NCBI GenBank assembly: GCA_002704665.1 | Contig: PAHB01000094.1 | Coordinates: forward strand, 1 to 9,337 | DNA length: 9,337 nucleotides | DNA from: Pseudomonadota bacterium | GTDB taxonomy: Bacteria; Pseudomonadota; Gammaproteobacteria; Burkholderiales; Eutrophovitaceae | Direction of reading: 5' to 3' | Shown here: piece after piece, positions 1 through 6,801 of the stretch | Position numbering within the stretch: the first letter of the stretch is position 1 | How the letters are laid out: each line of letters starts with the position of its first letter | Program-made: the position numbers and the translations under genes | Notes under the pieces: generated by a model | The model's input: the letters and a program-made list of their open reading frames with translations, nothing else | Database searches by the model: none | Told to the model about the DNA's origin: nothing

Positions 1-1729
1 TTAAATTTTGTGAGGGAGTAGTGTATTCGGCTGTCAGAGTCCAAGTAACTTTGTCTGATTCATAGGATCTGGGTTCTCCATCTATGGAGACTGTGTAGGG
101 ATAAAATAACCCACCCTCAAAAAAACCAAAAATATCGTTGCCACTAATTCTTTGGAAAGTTTCCGTAGTTGATTTTTCATCATCGGTATATCGTATACCG
201 GCGACTAGACCTAGCTGCTCAGTAACCTGAAAACGACCCTGAGCAAACACGGCATTTGAGGCGTACTTTCGAGCGGTGTACTCGCGATAGAATTTTCCAT
301 CTCCAGTGTTCGGATTGAGAGAAATGCCTGGCATGAGCTCCAGGGGCCAACTAGCCCCAAACATCATCGGCAAAAATTCCTCGCCCGGCATGCCCATGAC
401 CTCTATGCTACCAAGTGCGGTATTGGCCCCCTCATCAGCTCGATCAAAAAGATTAAAGTCATTAACGAGATCTTCGCTAAACTCATAATACCCGATTATT
501 CCATTGAAACGATCCGTGTCGATCGATAATCTGAGTTCATGAGATGTAATGTCTCTGGTGAAATAGGGGTTGATATATCCATTAATATAGTTCGTCGAAC
601 CGTATTCGGAAACGTAGGGGTTATCAGAACTTGGTTTGATACCGCTCTCATCGGCATCACTCCCGCACATGCAAAAGTCCAGTTTGGAGTCCCCTAATAT
701 GTAAGTTAGTCCCACGTTTTCATTGATTGAATAATTGATATGAAAATTTATTGCGTCACGCTCGACGATATCTCTCCCCACATCGTTTAGATCCAGCTTA
801 TTTTCTAAATCATTGCCGCGAGTCGCAATTGGCCGAGTGAAGGGGAACAAGTAGTACTGATTTGCATTTTCTGTGGGGCTACCATCCACAGGGTTAATAT
901 GAAATTCGTTTGAAGGGTCGGGAATTCCTATTGGAACCACCAAGTCACCCCGCGCGTCTTCCTCAAAGTGAGAGTACCGAAGGTTGATATCCCAGTTCTC
1001 ATTCTGAAAACGTAGTTGCGGGGAAACACTCCAATCTTCTCGAGTGCTAGCATCTGGTCCTGATATATTTTCCTGGAATCCGTCGCTATCACGCCATTCA
1101 GCTGTCAAGCGATATGAAAGTCCCTCAGATAACGGCCCAGTTACGTATCCCGCGAAGCGCATCGCATTCTCATTACCAACTTCTGCAAGCACGCCCATAT
1201 CAAACTCTTTTTGAGGACGTTTATTGATGTAGTTGATGGCGCCCGCTACGGAGTTACGCCCATATAAAGTCCCCTGCGGACCTCGAAGTATTTCCACTCG
1301 GTCGATATCATATAACGAGCCGACGACCCCATAGGCCTCATCGAAATAGAGGTCATTCGAATATGTAGCGACACTGAGGTCGCCTCCGTTACGATTCAAA
1401 AGCCCACCTATGCCTCTTATAGTTGCTGGACTGTCCAGACCGAACTGAAGCCCTGGTGTACGAACCTCAAGGTCCTTATTACTGGTAATCTGCAATTCTT
1501 CCATCATTTTAGAGTCAAAGGCTGTTATCGATAACGGCGCCTCTAGTATGGATTGTTCTCGTCTTTCTGCAGTAACGACGATCACCTCAATCTCGTTTCT
1601 AGCAGATTCATCAGATGTCACTTGCGCTGAGGTCTGAATGGCAATCAGCGGTAAGGAAGCAAAGGTACCAGCCATTAGTAATTTGCTACCCAAATACTGT
1701 ACAAAATTATTTTTGATAATATAGGACAT
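1..1729 (-). CDS. TonB-dependent outer-membrane receptor, C-terminus cut off by the window start
   Basis: Outer-membrane active transporter, energised by TonB-ExbBD, that brings a large or scarce ligand into the periplasm. I translated it by hand from an ATG at 1729-1727. The frame stays open to position 1 (576 full codons), so the last barrel strands and stop lie outside the window. Residues 1-35 look like a signal peptide (Lys16, hydrophobic core at about 17-31, TSA before the cut). A TonB-box-like EVIVVTA lies at about 48-54. The plug follows, with RVEILRGPQGTLYGRNS at about 144-160, the family hallmark. The barrel motif GIRYTDDEKS is at about 511-520. A GGAG Shine-Dalgarno at 1736-1739 lies 6 nt before the ATG, supporting this start. 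The GPH transporter gene lies upstream on the same strand, suggesting a joint uptake route. The ligand cannot be read from the sequence. An unusual Cys-Met-Cys occurs at 353-355. Family call is very secure. Confidence 0.95.
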   Translation of the reverse strand, partial: MSYIIKNNFVQYLGSKLLMAGTFASLPLIAIQTSAQVTSDESARNEIEVIVVTAERREQSILEAPLSITAFDSKMMEELQITSNKDLEVRTPGLQFGLDSPATIRGIGGLLNRNGGDLSVATYSNDLYFDEAYGVVGSLYDIDRVEILRGPQGTLYGRNSVAGAINYINKRPQKEFDMGVLAEVGNENAMRFAGYVTGPLSEGLSYRLTAEWRDSDGFQENISGPDASTREDWSVSPQLRFQNENWDINLRYSHFEEDARGDLVVPIGIPDPSNEFHINPVDGSPTENANQYYLFPFTRPIATRGNDLENKLDLNDVGRDIVERDAINFHINYSINENVGLTYILGDSKLDFCMCGSDADESGIKPSSDNPYVSEYGSTNYINGYINPYFTRDITSHELRLSIDTDRFNGIIGYYEFSEDLVNDFNLFDRADEGANTALGSIEVMGMPGEEFLPMMFGASWPLELMPGISLNPNTGDGKFYREYTARKYASNAVFAQGRFQVTEQLGLVAGIRYTDDEKSTTETFQRISGNDIFGFFEGGLFYPYTVSIDGEPRSYESDKVTWTLTAEYTTPSQNL

Positions 1730-1906
1730 AGACCACTCCGCGGAAATTTATATTTATAAAGAGTCGACGCTTTTAAATTACTCTGAGCCTAAGTTAGCTT
1801 GAAAAAAGCCAAAAGTAAACCAAGCGCTTTAAATTAAATCGAACGCTTTGATGCGGTGGTGGAAAAATTGCCATTACTAGCATCTCTCTTGCCAATTTGA
1901 GGGTGG
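1730..1906 (-). promoter_or_regulatory. Upstream region of the receptor gene, with repeated CGCTTT operator-like sites
   Basis: The gap between transporter stop and receptor start is AT-rich and holds three plus-strand copies of CGCTTT, at 1768-1773, 1825-1830 and 1844-1849. The first two continue as CGCTTTTAAATTA and CGCTTTAAATTA. The middle copy is part of the perfect palindrome AAGCGCTT (1822-1829). The third is part of GAACGCTT (1841-1848), one mismatch from the AARCGYTT core typical of LacI/GalR-family operators. The centres of these two are 19 bp apart, about two helical turns. The first copy is the right arm of AAAGAGTCGACGCTTT (1758-1773), a 16-bp inverted repeat with 7 of 8 pairs matching. 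Seen directly: the repeats. Inferred: that a regulator of the LacI type binds here and controls the receptor. No regulator gene is in the window, and I see no convincing -35/-10 pair. Confidence 0.45.
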
Positions 1907-3370
1907 TTAGGCCATATGATGGCGGGATTTCCGTTCCGCTAATTGCCGCGAAATCTCAGCATGTCGAGAACGATTTAAATTATGATAGAAAAACAAACCA
2001 ATCCCCAGAAGAGCAATCATTGAAATAGCTGGGCCCGCAATAAAACCAAGTCGCCATACAATTTCTGCAGAAACTGACCCTGCATCAGCATTGGAGGGAA
2101 ACTGAATAACATCGAGTAATACACCTCCGATCATCGTACCTACCCCGGCGAGAGCTTTTGACGAAAAGGCGCGCGCGGCGTAAACGGCCCCTTCTCGCCT
2201 TTTACCAGAATGTAATTCGTGTTCATCCGCAATATCCGCGAACATAGAAAAAATAGTGGCGCCAGCTACAGGATTGCACATCATCTGCACGTAAGTGGTG
2301 GCAAAAAATAGAATTAGAATCCAATCCGAATCATTAGCTGGAAACCACGGCACTTCAAGCAAACGCAGACCGACCATTACACTCGGGATAAAGACTTGAA
2401 TTGATGTTGCGAAAACCAAAGTACGTTTTTTGTCGAACCGCTTTGTGAGCGAAGGTGTTATCAAAAAAGCGAGAAGGAAAGCGGTGAGCATAAGAGGCCC
2501 CAGCCAACCATACTCCTCTGTTTTGAACTCCCAAAAGTGAAGTACCAAATAAATTTGAAATACCTCTTGAACTCCTCCGTGTATGCCAATTAGAAAAGTT
2601 GCGATGAATAAAATAAAGAAATTCCTGTTTTTAAACATCGCAACCATGTCAGAAAAAATTTCACCGAACGATAATCGGGAGTCGGCCTCTGTATTTCGAA
2701 GATAGGGAATTTCGCGTCGTGTTCCCCATACAGTGAATGCTAATGCAGCGGTAATTATTATGGCGCTTCCCCATGCAAACCTTGGATATCCATCTGGATC
2801 CAACATGCCAGGATCGAAGGTCTCCGTAGTCGGGAAAACGAACATGTAAATTAAAAAATGTGTTGTTGCTGCGGTTGTGGCACCGATCAATCCATTAAAG
2901 GCAAATAACGTAGAGCGCTGGTTGTAATCCTGTGCCATTTCAGCTCCGAGTGCCATATGTGGGACGTAGTAAAAGGTCACTGATAACTTGACAAGAACTG
3001 AAAATACCGCCAACCAGATAAAATTCCCGGTATCACCGAAACTCTCGGGAGGACTGAAAAGTAAAACAAATGAAATGGCTAGTGGTACCGAAGAGGCTAA
3101 AATAAATGGGTGTCGCCGACCAAATCGACTCTTGAATCTATCTGACCATCCCCCGATTAGAGGGTCAGTAATTGCGTCCACTACCATCGACATCATTAAT
3201 GCGGCACCAGTGAGGGTACCAGACAGACCGATGACCTGTTGATAATAAAAGAGCAGGAGAAGGCTCATACCCATATTGTGGAGTTGAAAAGCGATCTCTC
3301 CGACACCAAAAGATGCCATAGTATTCAGATGCAGTTTTCTTGGGGATTCAAGAGGTTCCGCGAGTGGCAA
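1907..3370 (-). CDS. GPH-family (MelB-type) MFS cation symporter, inner membrane
   Basis: A 487-residue, probably 12-helix inner-membrane symporter of the glycoside-pentoside-hexuronide:cation branch of the major facilitator superfamily, at the usual family length. Helix II and the following loop carry DAITDPLIGGWSDRF at 65-79. Asp65 and Asp69 match the DxxxD cation-site pair of MelB, and RFGRRHPFI follows at 82-90. Further family signatures are YVPHMALGAEMAQDYNQRS at 135-153 and MFADIADEHELHSGKRREG at 376-394. The start is TTG (3370-3368), not ATG. An AAGGA Shine-Dalgarno at 3378-3382 lies 7 nt away, the frame upstream reaches a stop without an ATG, and the next ATG (residue 18, 3319-3317) would delete conserved N-terminal sequence and has no good ribosome site. 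It is divergent from the esterase gene. Some family members sit in non-sugar catabolic loci, so the substrate is unknown. Confidence 0.93.
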   Translation of the reverse strand: MPLAEPLESPRKLHLNTMASFGVGEIAFQLHNMGMSLLLLFYYQQVIGLSGTLTGAALMMSMVVDAITDPLIGGWSDRFKSRFGRRHPFILASSVPLAISFVLLFSPPESFGDTGNFIWLAVFSVLVKLSVTFYYVPHMALGAEMAQDYNQRSTLFAFNGLIGATTAATTHFLIYMFVFPTTETFDPGMLDPDGYPRFAWGSAIIITAALAFTVWGTRREIPYLRNTEADSRLSFGEIFSDMVAMFKNRNFFILFIATFLIGIHGGVQEVFQIYLVLHFWEFKTEEYGWLGPLMLTAFLLAFLITPSLTKRFDKKRTLVFATSIQVFIPSVMVGLRLLEVPWFPANDSDWILILFFATTYVQMMCNPVAGATIFSMFADIADEHELHSGKRREGAVYAARAFSSKALAGVGTMIGGVLLDVIQFPSNADAGSVSAEIVWRLGFIAGPAISMIALLGIGLFFYHNLNRSRHAEISRQLAERKSRHHMA

Positions 3371-3498
3371 ATTTCGTTCCTTTTGTAATGGAGATTGAGA
3401 AAAGATCTAGACAGGATGCTTGGGAACCAGACACGCCGATTCAGTTTGATTTTTTTTGAGTTGCGGAGCTTAATGCAGTTGCTTTAATAAGACAACAG
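3371..3498. promoter_or_regulatory. Divergent intergenic region between the symporter and esterase genes
   Basis: These 128 bp must hold the start signals of both divergent genes. An eight-T tract occupies 3450-3457. For the plus strand, TTTAAT at 3483-3488 is a 5-of-6 match to a -10 box, with TTGCGG at 3461-3466 as a weak -35 (16-bp spacer). If real, transcription would start only a few bases before the esterase ATG, giving a nearly leaderless message; this fits the poor Shine-Dalgarno there but remains weak. I found no clear promoter for the symporter strand and no strong palindrome. TGCTTTAAT at 3480-3488 faintly resembles the CGCTTTAAAT repeats near 1825, which is not enough to call an operator. 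Confidence 0.35.
3378..3382 (-). promoter_or_regulatory. Shine-Dalgarno site that fixes the TTG start of the symporter gene
   Basis: On the minus strand the five bases read AAGGA, with 7 nt between them and the TTG at 3370-3368. This is the best ribosome-binding match near the 5' end of the gene and is the main reason for choosing the TTG start. Confidence 0.65.
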
Positions 3499-4650
3499 AT
3501 GGAAAAAATGATCATAAACGGATTTTGTGATGAAAAATTTGGCTTGGTCTTCGAAGAGTTCGAACGAAACTTTACAGAGCGCGAGGATGTGGGAGCAAGT
3601 TTTTGCGCAACCATCGAGGGTGAGGTTGTGATTGATCTTTGGGGTGGCTATCGAGACAAAGCCAGAAGTAAACCCTGGGAACAGGACACAATAGTAAATG
3701 TCTTTTCCTCCACGAAGCCTTTTTATTTTTTAGCGATCGCCATACTGGCAGATCAGGGGCGATTAAATTATCACGATAAAGTTATAAAATACTGGCCTGA
3801 ATACGGACAAAAAGGAAAACAAGATACAGAAATCCGGCATTTCCTCTCTCACTCTGCGGGTCTGCCCGGGTTTGGTAAGCAGCTCAGTTTGGAAGACATT
3901 TGTGATTGGGATTTAGTAATTAGTATTCTGGAGGAACAAGAGCCCTGGTGGGAACCAGGGGCGATGGCTCACTATCATGCTTTGACACAAGGGTTTTTAG
4001 TCGGTGAAATTATCAAAAGAGTGACAGATCAGTCTTTAGGGACCTTTGTGCAAAAAGCCATCACGGAACCTCTGAAAACCGATTTTCACATCGGCCTCAG
4101 TCGTGATGTTTTTCCGCGCGTTGCGACTACATTACTGCCACCGCCTCACCCAAATAATTCGGAAAATAAGAAATCTATATCGAAAAGGTCAAATCCTTTT
4201 GAAGGCCGAGTTGAGGGTCATCCAACATGTATGCCAGCAGAGACCAATTCGGACCTTTGGCGGTTGGCTGAGGTGCCAGGTGGAAATGGCCACGGTAATG
4301 CTAGATCTATTGCTCGTGTGGCTAGTCTAATTGCAAATGCTGGCAAAGTGGACGGCATCACTTTGCTCTCTGAGGACGGTATTAAACATATGCTGGAACC
4401 TCAAATAATGATGGGCGATGTTGAACTGGGGATGGGGCCTGGTTTGAATTCAGAAAGATGGGGGGGGCCAAAGGGTGCGAAAGTATCTTGGTGGGGTGGT
4501 CATGGTGGCTCTACCAATTTTGCGGACCTGTCTAACCGTGTCGGTCTCTCTTTTGTAATGAATCAAATGAACTATGACATCGTGGGTGGACCAAGAGGTG
4601 AGTCCCTTCATCGGGGTTTTTACAAATCATTAGATTTTCAAAAGAATTAG
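3499..4650 (+). CDS. Serine hydrolase of the beta-lactamase fold (class VIII esterase-like)
   Basis: A 383-residue member of the beta-lactamase/penicillin-binding-protein-like serine hydrolases (Pfam Beta-lactamase, EstB-like family VIII esterases). The nucleophile motif SxxK is Ser70-Ser-Thr-Lys73. The second motif is YHALTQG beginning at Tyr159, in place of the YxN of true class C beta-lactamases. The third is WGGHGGS at 332-338, with His335-Gly-Gly replacing the KTG triad. This pattern is typical of esterases rather than antibiotic-degrading enzymes. There is no signal peptide, so it probably acts in the cytoplasm on an imported ester or lactone. The ATG at 3499 has a poor Shine-Dalgarno; the ATG at 3508 (residue 4) is an alternative. 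It leads the plus-strand group and is divergent from the symporter, which suggests that its substrate is the imported compound. Family call is secure; exact substrate unknown. Confidence 0.92.
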   Translation: MEKMIINGFCDEKFGLVFEEFERNFTEREDVGASFCATIEGEVVIDLWGGYRDKARSKPWEQDTIVNVFSSTKPFYFLAIAILADQGRLNYHDKVIKYWPEYGQKGKQDTEIRHFLSHSAGLPGFGKQLSLEDICDWDLVISILEEQEPWWEPGAMAHYHALTQGFLVGEIIKRVTDQSLGTFVQKAITEPLKTDFHIGLSRDVFPRVATTLLPPPHPNNSENKKSISKRSNPFEGRVEGHPTCMPAETNSDLWRLAEVPGGNGHGNARSIARVASLIANAGKVDGITLLSEDGIKHMLEPQIMMGDVELGMGPGLNSERWGGPKGAKVSWWGGHGGSTNFADLSNRVGLSFVMNQMNYDIVGGPRGESLHRGFYKSLDFQKN

Positions 4651-4782
4651 TGTTGCCTGAAATAAAAGTGAAGATCTATCAATTGTACATGCTCGAAATA
4701 CCCTACAGCCTCAATTTGCTCGATGGCCTTTTATCGACAGCAGACAAATACCGTATAAAATCCAGATAGGAGAGGATGCCAA
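4651..4782 (+). promoter_or_regulatory. Intergenic region before the ABM gene, with a possible promoter
   Basis: TATAAA at 4754-4759 is a good -10-like hexamer. Transcription from it would start around 4766, just before the AGGAGAGG ribosome site (4768-4775) of the next gene. No convincing -35 box sits at the right distance. An imperfect direct repeat is present: TCAATT and TGCTCGA are separated by 5 nt at 4679-4696 and joined at 4711-4723. No terminator hairpin follows the esterase stop, so read-through from that gene is also possible. Confidence 0.3.
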
Positions 4783-5076
4783 ATGCCAATATCAATCGTA
4801 TCGAAGCTTACTTGCAAAGATGGGAAACAAGCCGAGATGGTTTTAGCACTGAAAGCGATGAGGACAGCTGTTCAAGAAAATGAGCCAGGAACCATTTTTT
4901 TTCTAATTCACAAGTGCAGGAAAGATCCAGTCGCCTACTATATTGTAGAACAGTATGCGGATGAGGAAGCTGGTGATGCACACGGTAAATCCGATGCTTT
5001 TAAAAAAAGCGTGGATTCACTACATGAAGTTGTCGATAAACCCCCAGAGCATTTTTCTATGGATTTGATTGTTTAA
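4783..5076 (+). CDS. Small ABM-fold (antibiotic biosynthesis monooxygenase) protein
   Basis: A 97-residue single-domain protein of the dimeric alpha/beta-barrel ABM family (Pfam PF03992; relatives include YgiN and LsrG). Visible signatures are the N-terminal strand PISIVSKLTCKDG, then ENEPGTIFFLIHKCRKDP at about 33-50, YYIVEQYADEEAGDAHGKSDAF at about 53-74 and a short C-terminal strand. The EPGT, EQYAD and AH segments are the best-conserved family positions. Some members are cofactor-free oxygenases or isomerases; many have no known reaction, so catalysis here is not assured. AGGAGAGG at 4768-4775 supplies the ribosome site. An earlier ATG at 4776 is out of frame. The enoyl-CoA hydratase gene follows 46 bp later on the same strand, so the two are probably co-transcribed. 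The family assignment is secure, the role is not. Confidence 0.88.
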   Translation: MPISIVSKLTCKDGKQAEMVLALKAMRTAVQENEPGTIFFLIHKCRKDPVAYYIVEQYADEEAGDAHGKSDAFKKSVDSLHEVVDKPPEHFSMDLIV

Positions 5077-5122
5077 TTGGAAGCTCTAAATCGCCGCGTG
5101 TTCAATAAAAGGAGAACAGAAA

Positions 5123-5908
5123 ATGTCTAGGCCCTTTTTAGTGAGTACTGATGGTGCAGTGAGGACAATCTCTATAAATTCCCCACCTTGGAATCTCATG
5201 TCGATGGAATTCATAGATGAGCTTGAGAATGAGATTGAGGTTATTGCCAGAGATCGAAATATTCGTGCTGTACTTTTGACTGCTGAGGGCGATGACAATT
5301 TTTCCGCGGGGATGGATTTAAAACAGTTACCCAATGGAATAAAAAATAAGGGAAGTGCTCGAGCCGTGTTTGACCAGAGATTGAAGGTGATTAAATCCAT
5401 TGAAACTATGGGTAAACCGTGGGTAGTAACCTTATTTGGTTACTGCTTGGGGGGTGGTTTGGAGTTGCCTCTCGGTTGTCATTTCCGCTTGGGGGCTACA
5501 GAGGGCGCAAAGATTGGGTTACCTGAAATGGATCTGGGTGTTGTTCCAGCTTGGGGAGGTAGTGCAAGGCTTACAAAACTGATCGGAGAGCAACATGCCC
5601 TAGATATGATTTTACGTTCAAAAAAAATTTCAGGCCCCGAGGCCTATCGTTTGGGGCTGGTGCATGAGGTGTGGCCAATCTCAAGCCTGAAGACTGAGGG
5701 AATGAAAATTGCTCAAAAGTTGGCTTCGCAACCCGCTATGGCTGTCCAAAGTATGTTGGACGTGATAGTCGGCGGTCAAAACAAGACACTGGATGAGCTT
5801 TTAGAAAATGAGAAAAATGCGGTGCAGAAAAATCGTGAGTCAGCCGATGCGAAGGAGGGGAGACGGGCGTTTTTAGAGAAAAGGAGACCGATCTTTAATC
5901 AAGATTAA
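5123..5908 (+). CDS. Enoyl-CoA hydratase/isomerase family protein (crotonase fold)
   Basis: A 261-residue crotonase, the usual family length. It should act in the cytoplasm on an acyl-CoA, most simply adding water to a 2-enoyl-CoA. Oxyanion-hole segments are FSAGMDL at 60-66 (Ala62) and GYCLGGGLELPLG at 106-118 (Gly111). Both acidic residues of true hydratases appear kept: Glu114 in GGGLE and Glu135 in GLPEMDLG, which align with Glu144 and Glu164 of the rat mitochondrial enzyme. Isomerase or hydratase-lyase activity cannot be excluded, because family members share this layout. A strong AGGAG at 5110-5114 sits 8 nt before the ATG, supporting the start. It is the last gene of the plus-strand group and ends 20 bp from the convergent amidohydrolase gene. 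A CoA-transferase in that facing group could supply its acyl-CoA substrate. Family call is very secure; substrate unknown. Confidence 0.93.
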   Translation: MSRPFLVSTDGAVRTISINSPPWNLMSMEFIDELENEIEVIARDRNIRAVLLTAEGDDNFSAGMDLKQLPNGIKNKGSARAVFDQRLKVIKSIETMGKPWVVTLFGYCLGGGLELPLGCHFRLGATEGAKIGLPEMDLGVVPAWGGSARLTKLIGEQHALDMILRSKKISGPEAYRLGLVHEVWPISSLKTEGMKIAQKLASQPAMAVQSMLDVIVGGQNKTLDELLENEKNAVQKNRESADAKEGRRAFLEKRRPIFNQD

Positions 5909-5909
5909 A
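5894..5909. repeat. AT-rich inverted repeat over the stop codon of the hydratase gene
   Basis: TTTAATC and GATTAAA form perfect 7-nt arms separated by AA, and the stop codon TAA (5906-5908) lies in the right arm. It sits where two convergent transcripts meet. The stem has almost no GC and no clear T-tract follows on the plus strand, so a terminator role is doubtful. Confidence 0.35.
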
Positions 5910-5928
5910 TTTATAATGGGGCTAAGTA

Positions 5929-6780
5929 CTAGGGTTTAGGGAGTTGGTAAAAGCGCTGAGCAGTGATACCTAGTATTTGCATACGCTCCGACTCATCGAG
6001 TCTAGTTAGGATTTGATTAAGAGAATTGTAAACCTCGGGGTATGTTCCAGCAAGCAAGCAAACCGGCCAATCTGAGCCAAACATCAGTCTATTTGGACCA
6101 AAGGCTTCTATCGCGATATCGACATAAGGTTGCAAATCCGAAGCTGTCCAAGTCTTCCAGGAGGCCTGAGTAATCATTCCCGATAGCTTACAAAAAATGT
6201 TGGGAAATTCCGCTGCAGCTCGAAAATTTTTTTCCCATAGACCAAATAGTCCCTCCGCTATGCTGGGGTTTGAAAGGTGATCAATTACTAAGCGTAATTT
6301 AGGAAAAGCTTTTGCAAGGGTCACGGCGTGATGTAAATGGTGTTGGAAAAACAGGAGGTCAAAAGGTAGCTGATGTTTTTCTAGAAGGGCCAGGCCCTTC
6401 AAAACATCATCACGCAAAATGAAATCTTTGTCTGGTTCATCATGTGTGACGTGACGCACCCCGACGAATTTTGGGTAATCTTTGTAGGTTAAAATCTGGT
6501 CTTCGCAAGAAGTACTTGCTAGATCAACCCAACCAACCACGCCAGCTATAAAATCATGGCGGTCAGCAAGTGCCAATGCCCAGTCATTTTCTGCGACATG
6601 ATGTTGAGTCTGCACAAATATAGAGCGGTTAACGGGTGTGGTGCTGGTTGCCGCCTCAAGGTCTTGTGGGAGGTAGCTCTGTCGAATTTTGGCTCGTTTC
6701 TTGTCCGATAAAAAAGACTGGTCGTAACCTTCCATACCTAGAACCCAAAAATGCTGATGAGAATCTATTATTTCCGTCAT
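5929..6780 (-). CDS. Amidohydrolase-2 family TIM-barrel hydrolase (fuconolactonase-like, COG3618)
   Basis: A 283-residue member of the amidohydrolase superfamily, Pfam PF04909, in the group that includes L-fuconolactonase, 4-sulfomuconolactone hydrolase and 2-pyrone-4,6-dicarboxylate lactonase. Typical reactions open a lactone; some related PF04909 members decarboxylate. Visible motifs are DSHQHFW at 6-12 (metal or active-site HxH), GVRHVTHDEPD at 107-117, IDHLSNP at 166-172, CKLSGM at 197-202 and FGSDWPVC at 234-241, where Asp237 is the expected catalytic aspartate. No signal peptide, so cytoplasmic. GGTGA on the minus strand (6788-6792), 7 nt before the ATG, gives a fair ribosome site. The gene starts only 21 bp after the CoA-transferase stop and is the last gene of a three-gene minus-strand unit. 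A lactone-opening step in the pathway is a reasonable inference; the exact substrate is unknown. Confidence 0.92.
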   Translation of the reverse strand: MTEIIDSHQHFWVLGMEGYDQSFLSDKKRAKIRQSYLPQDLEAATSTTPVNRSIFVQTQHHVAENDWALALADRHDFIAGVVGWVDLASTSCEDQILTYKDYPKFVGVRHVTHDEPDKDFILRDDVLKGLALLEKHQLPFDLLFFQHHLHHAVTLAKAFPKLRLVIDHLSNPSIAEGLFGLWEKNFRAAAEFPNIFCKLSGMITQASWKTWTASDLQPYVDIAIEAFGPNRLMFGSDWPVCLLAGTYPEVYNSLNQILTRLDESERMQILGITAQRFYQLPKP

Positions 6781-6801
6781 TTCGAAATCACCAGGCAGGA
6801 A

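Noticed and set aside
306..488. Plus-strand open frame opposite the receptor gene
   Set aside because: It is antisense to a well-supported receptor frame, has low-complexity composition and shows no family motif or good ribosome site.
1865..1899. AAATTG and CAATTT arms after the symporter stop as a terminator
   Set aside because: A six-pair AT-rich stem with a loop of more than 20 nt is too weak to call.
3499..4650. Antibiotic-resistance beta-lactamase
   Set aside because: HGG replaces KTG, no YxN motif and no signal peptide; the pattern fits a cytoplasmic esterase.
5894..5909. Inverted repeat as a bidirectional Rho-independent terminator
   Set aside because: The stem is nearly all A/T and no uridine tract follows on the plus strand; kept only as a repeat.
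5931..5941. AGGGTTTAGGG, resembling a plant-type telomere repeat
   Set aside because: It is the last codons and stop region of the amidohydrolase gene (Leu-Pro-Lys-Pro) and occurs once; chance similarity.
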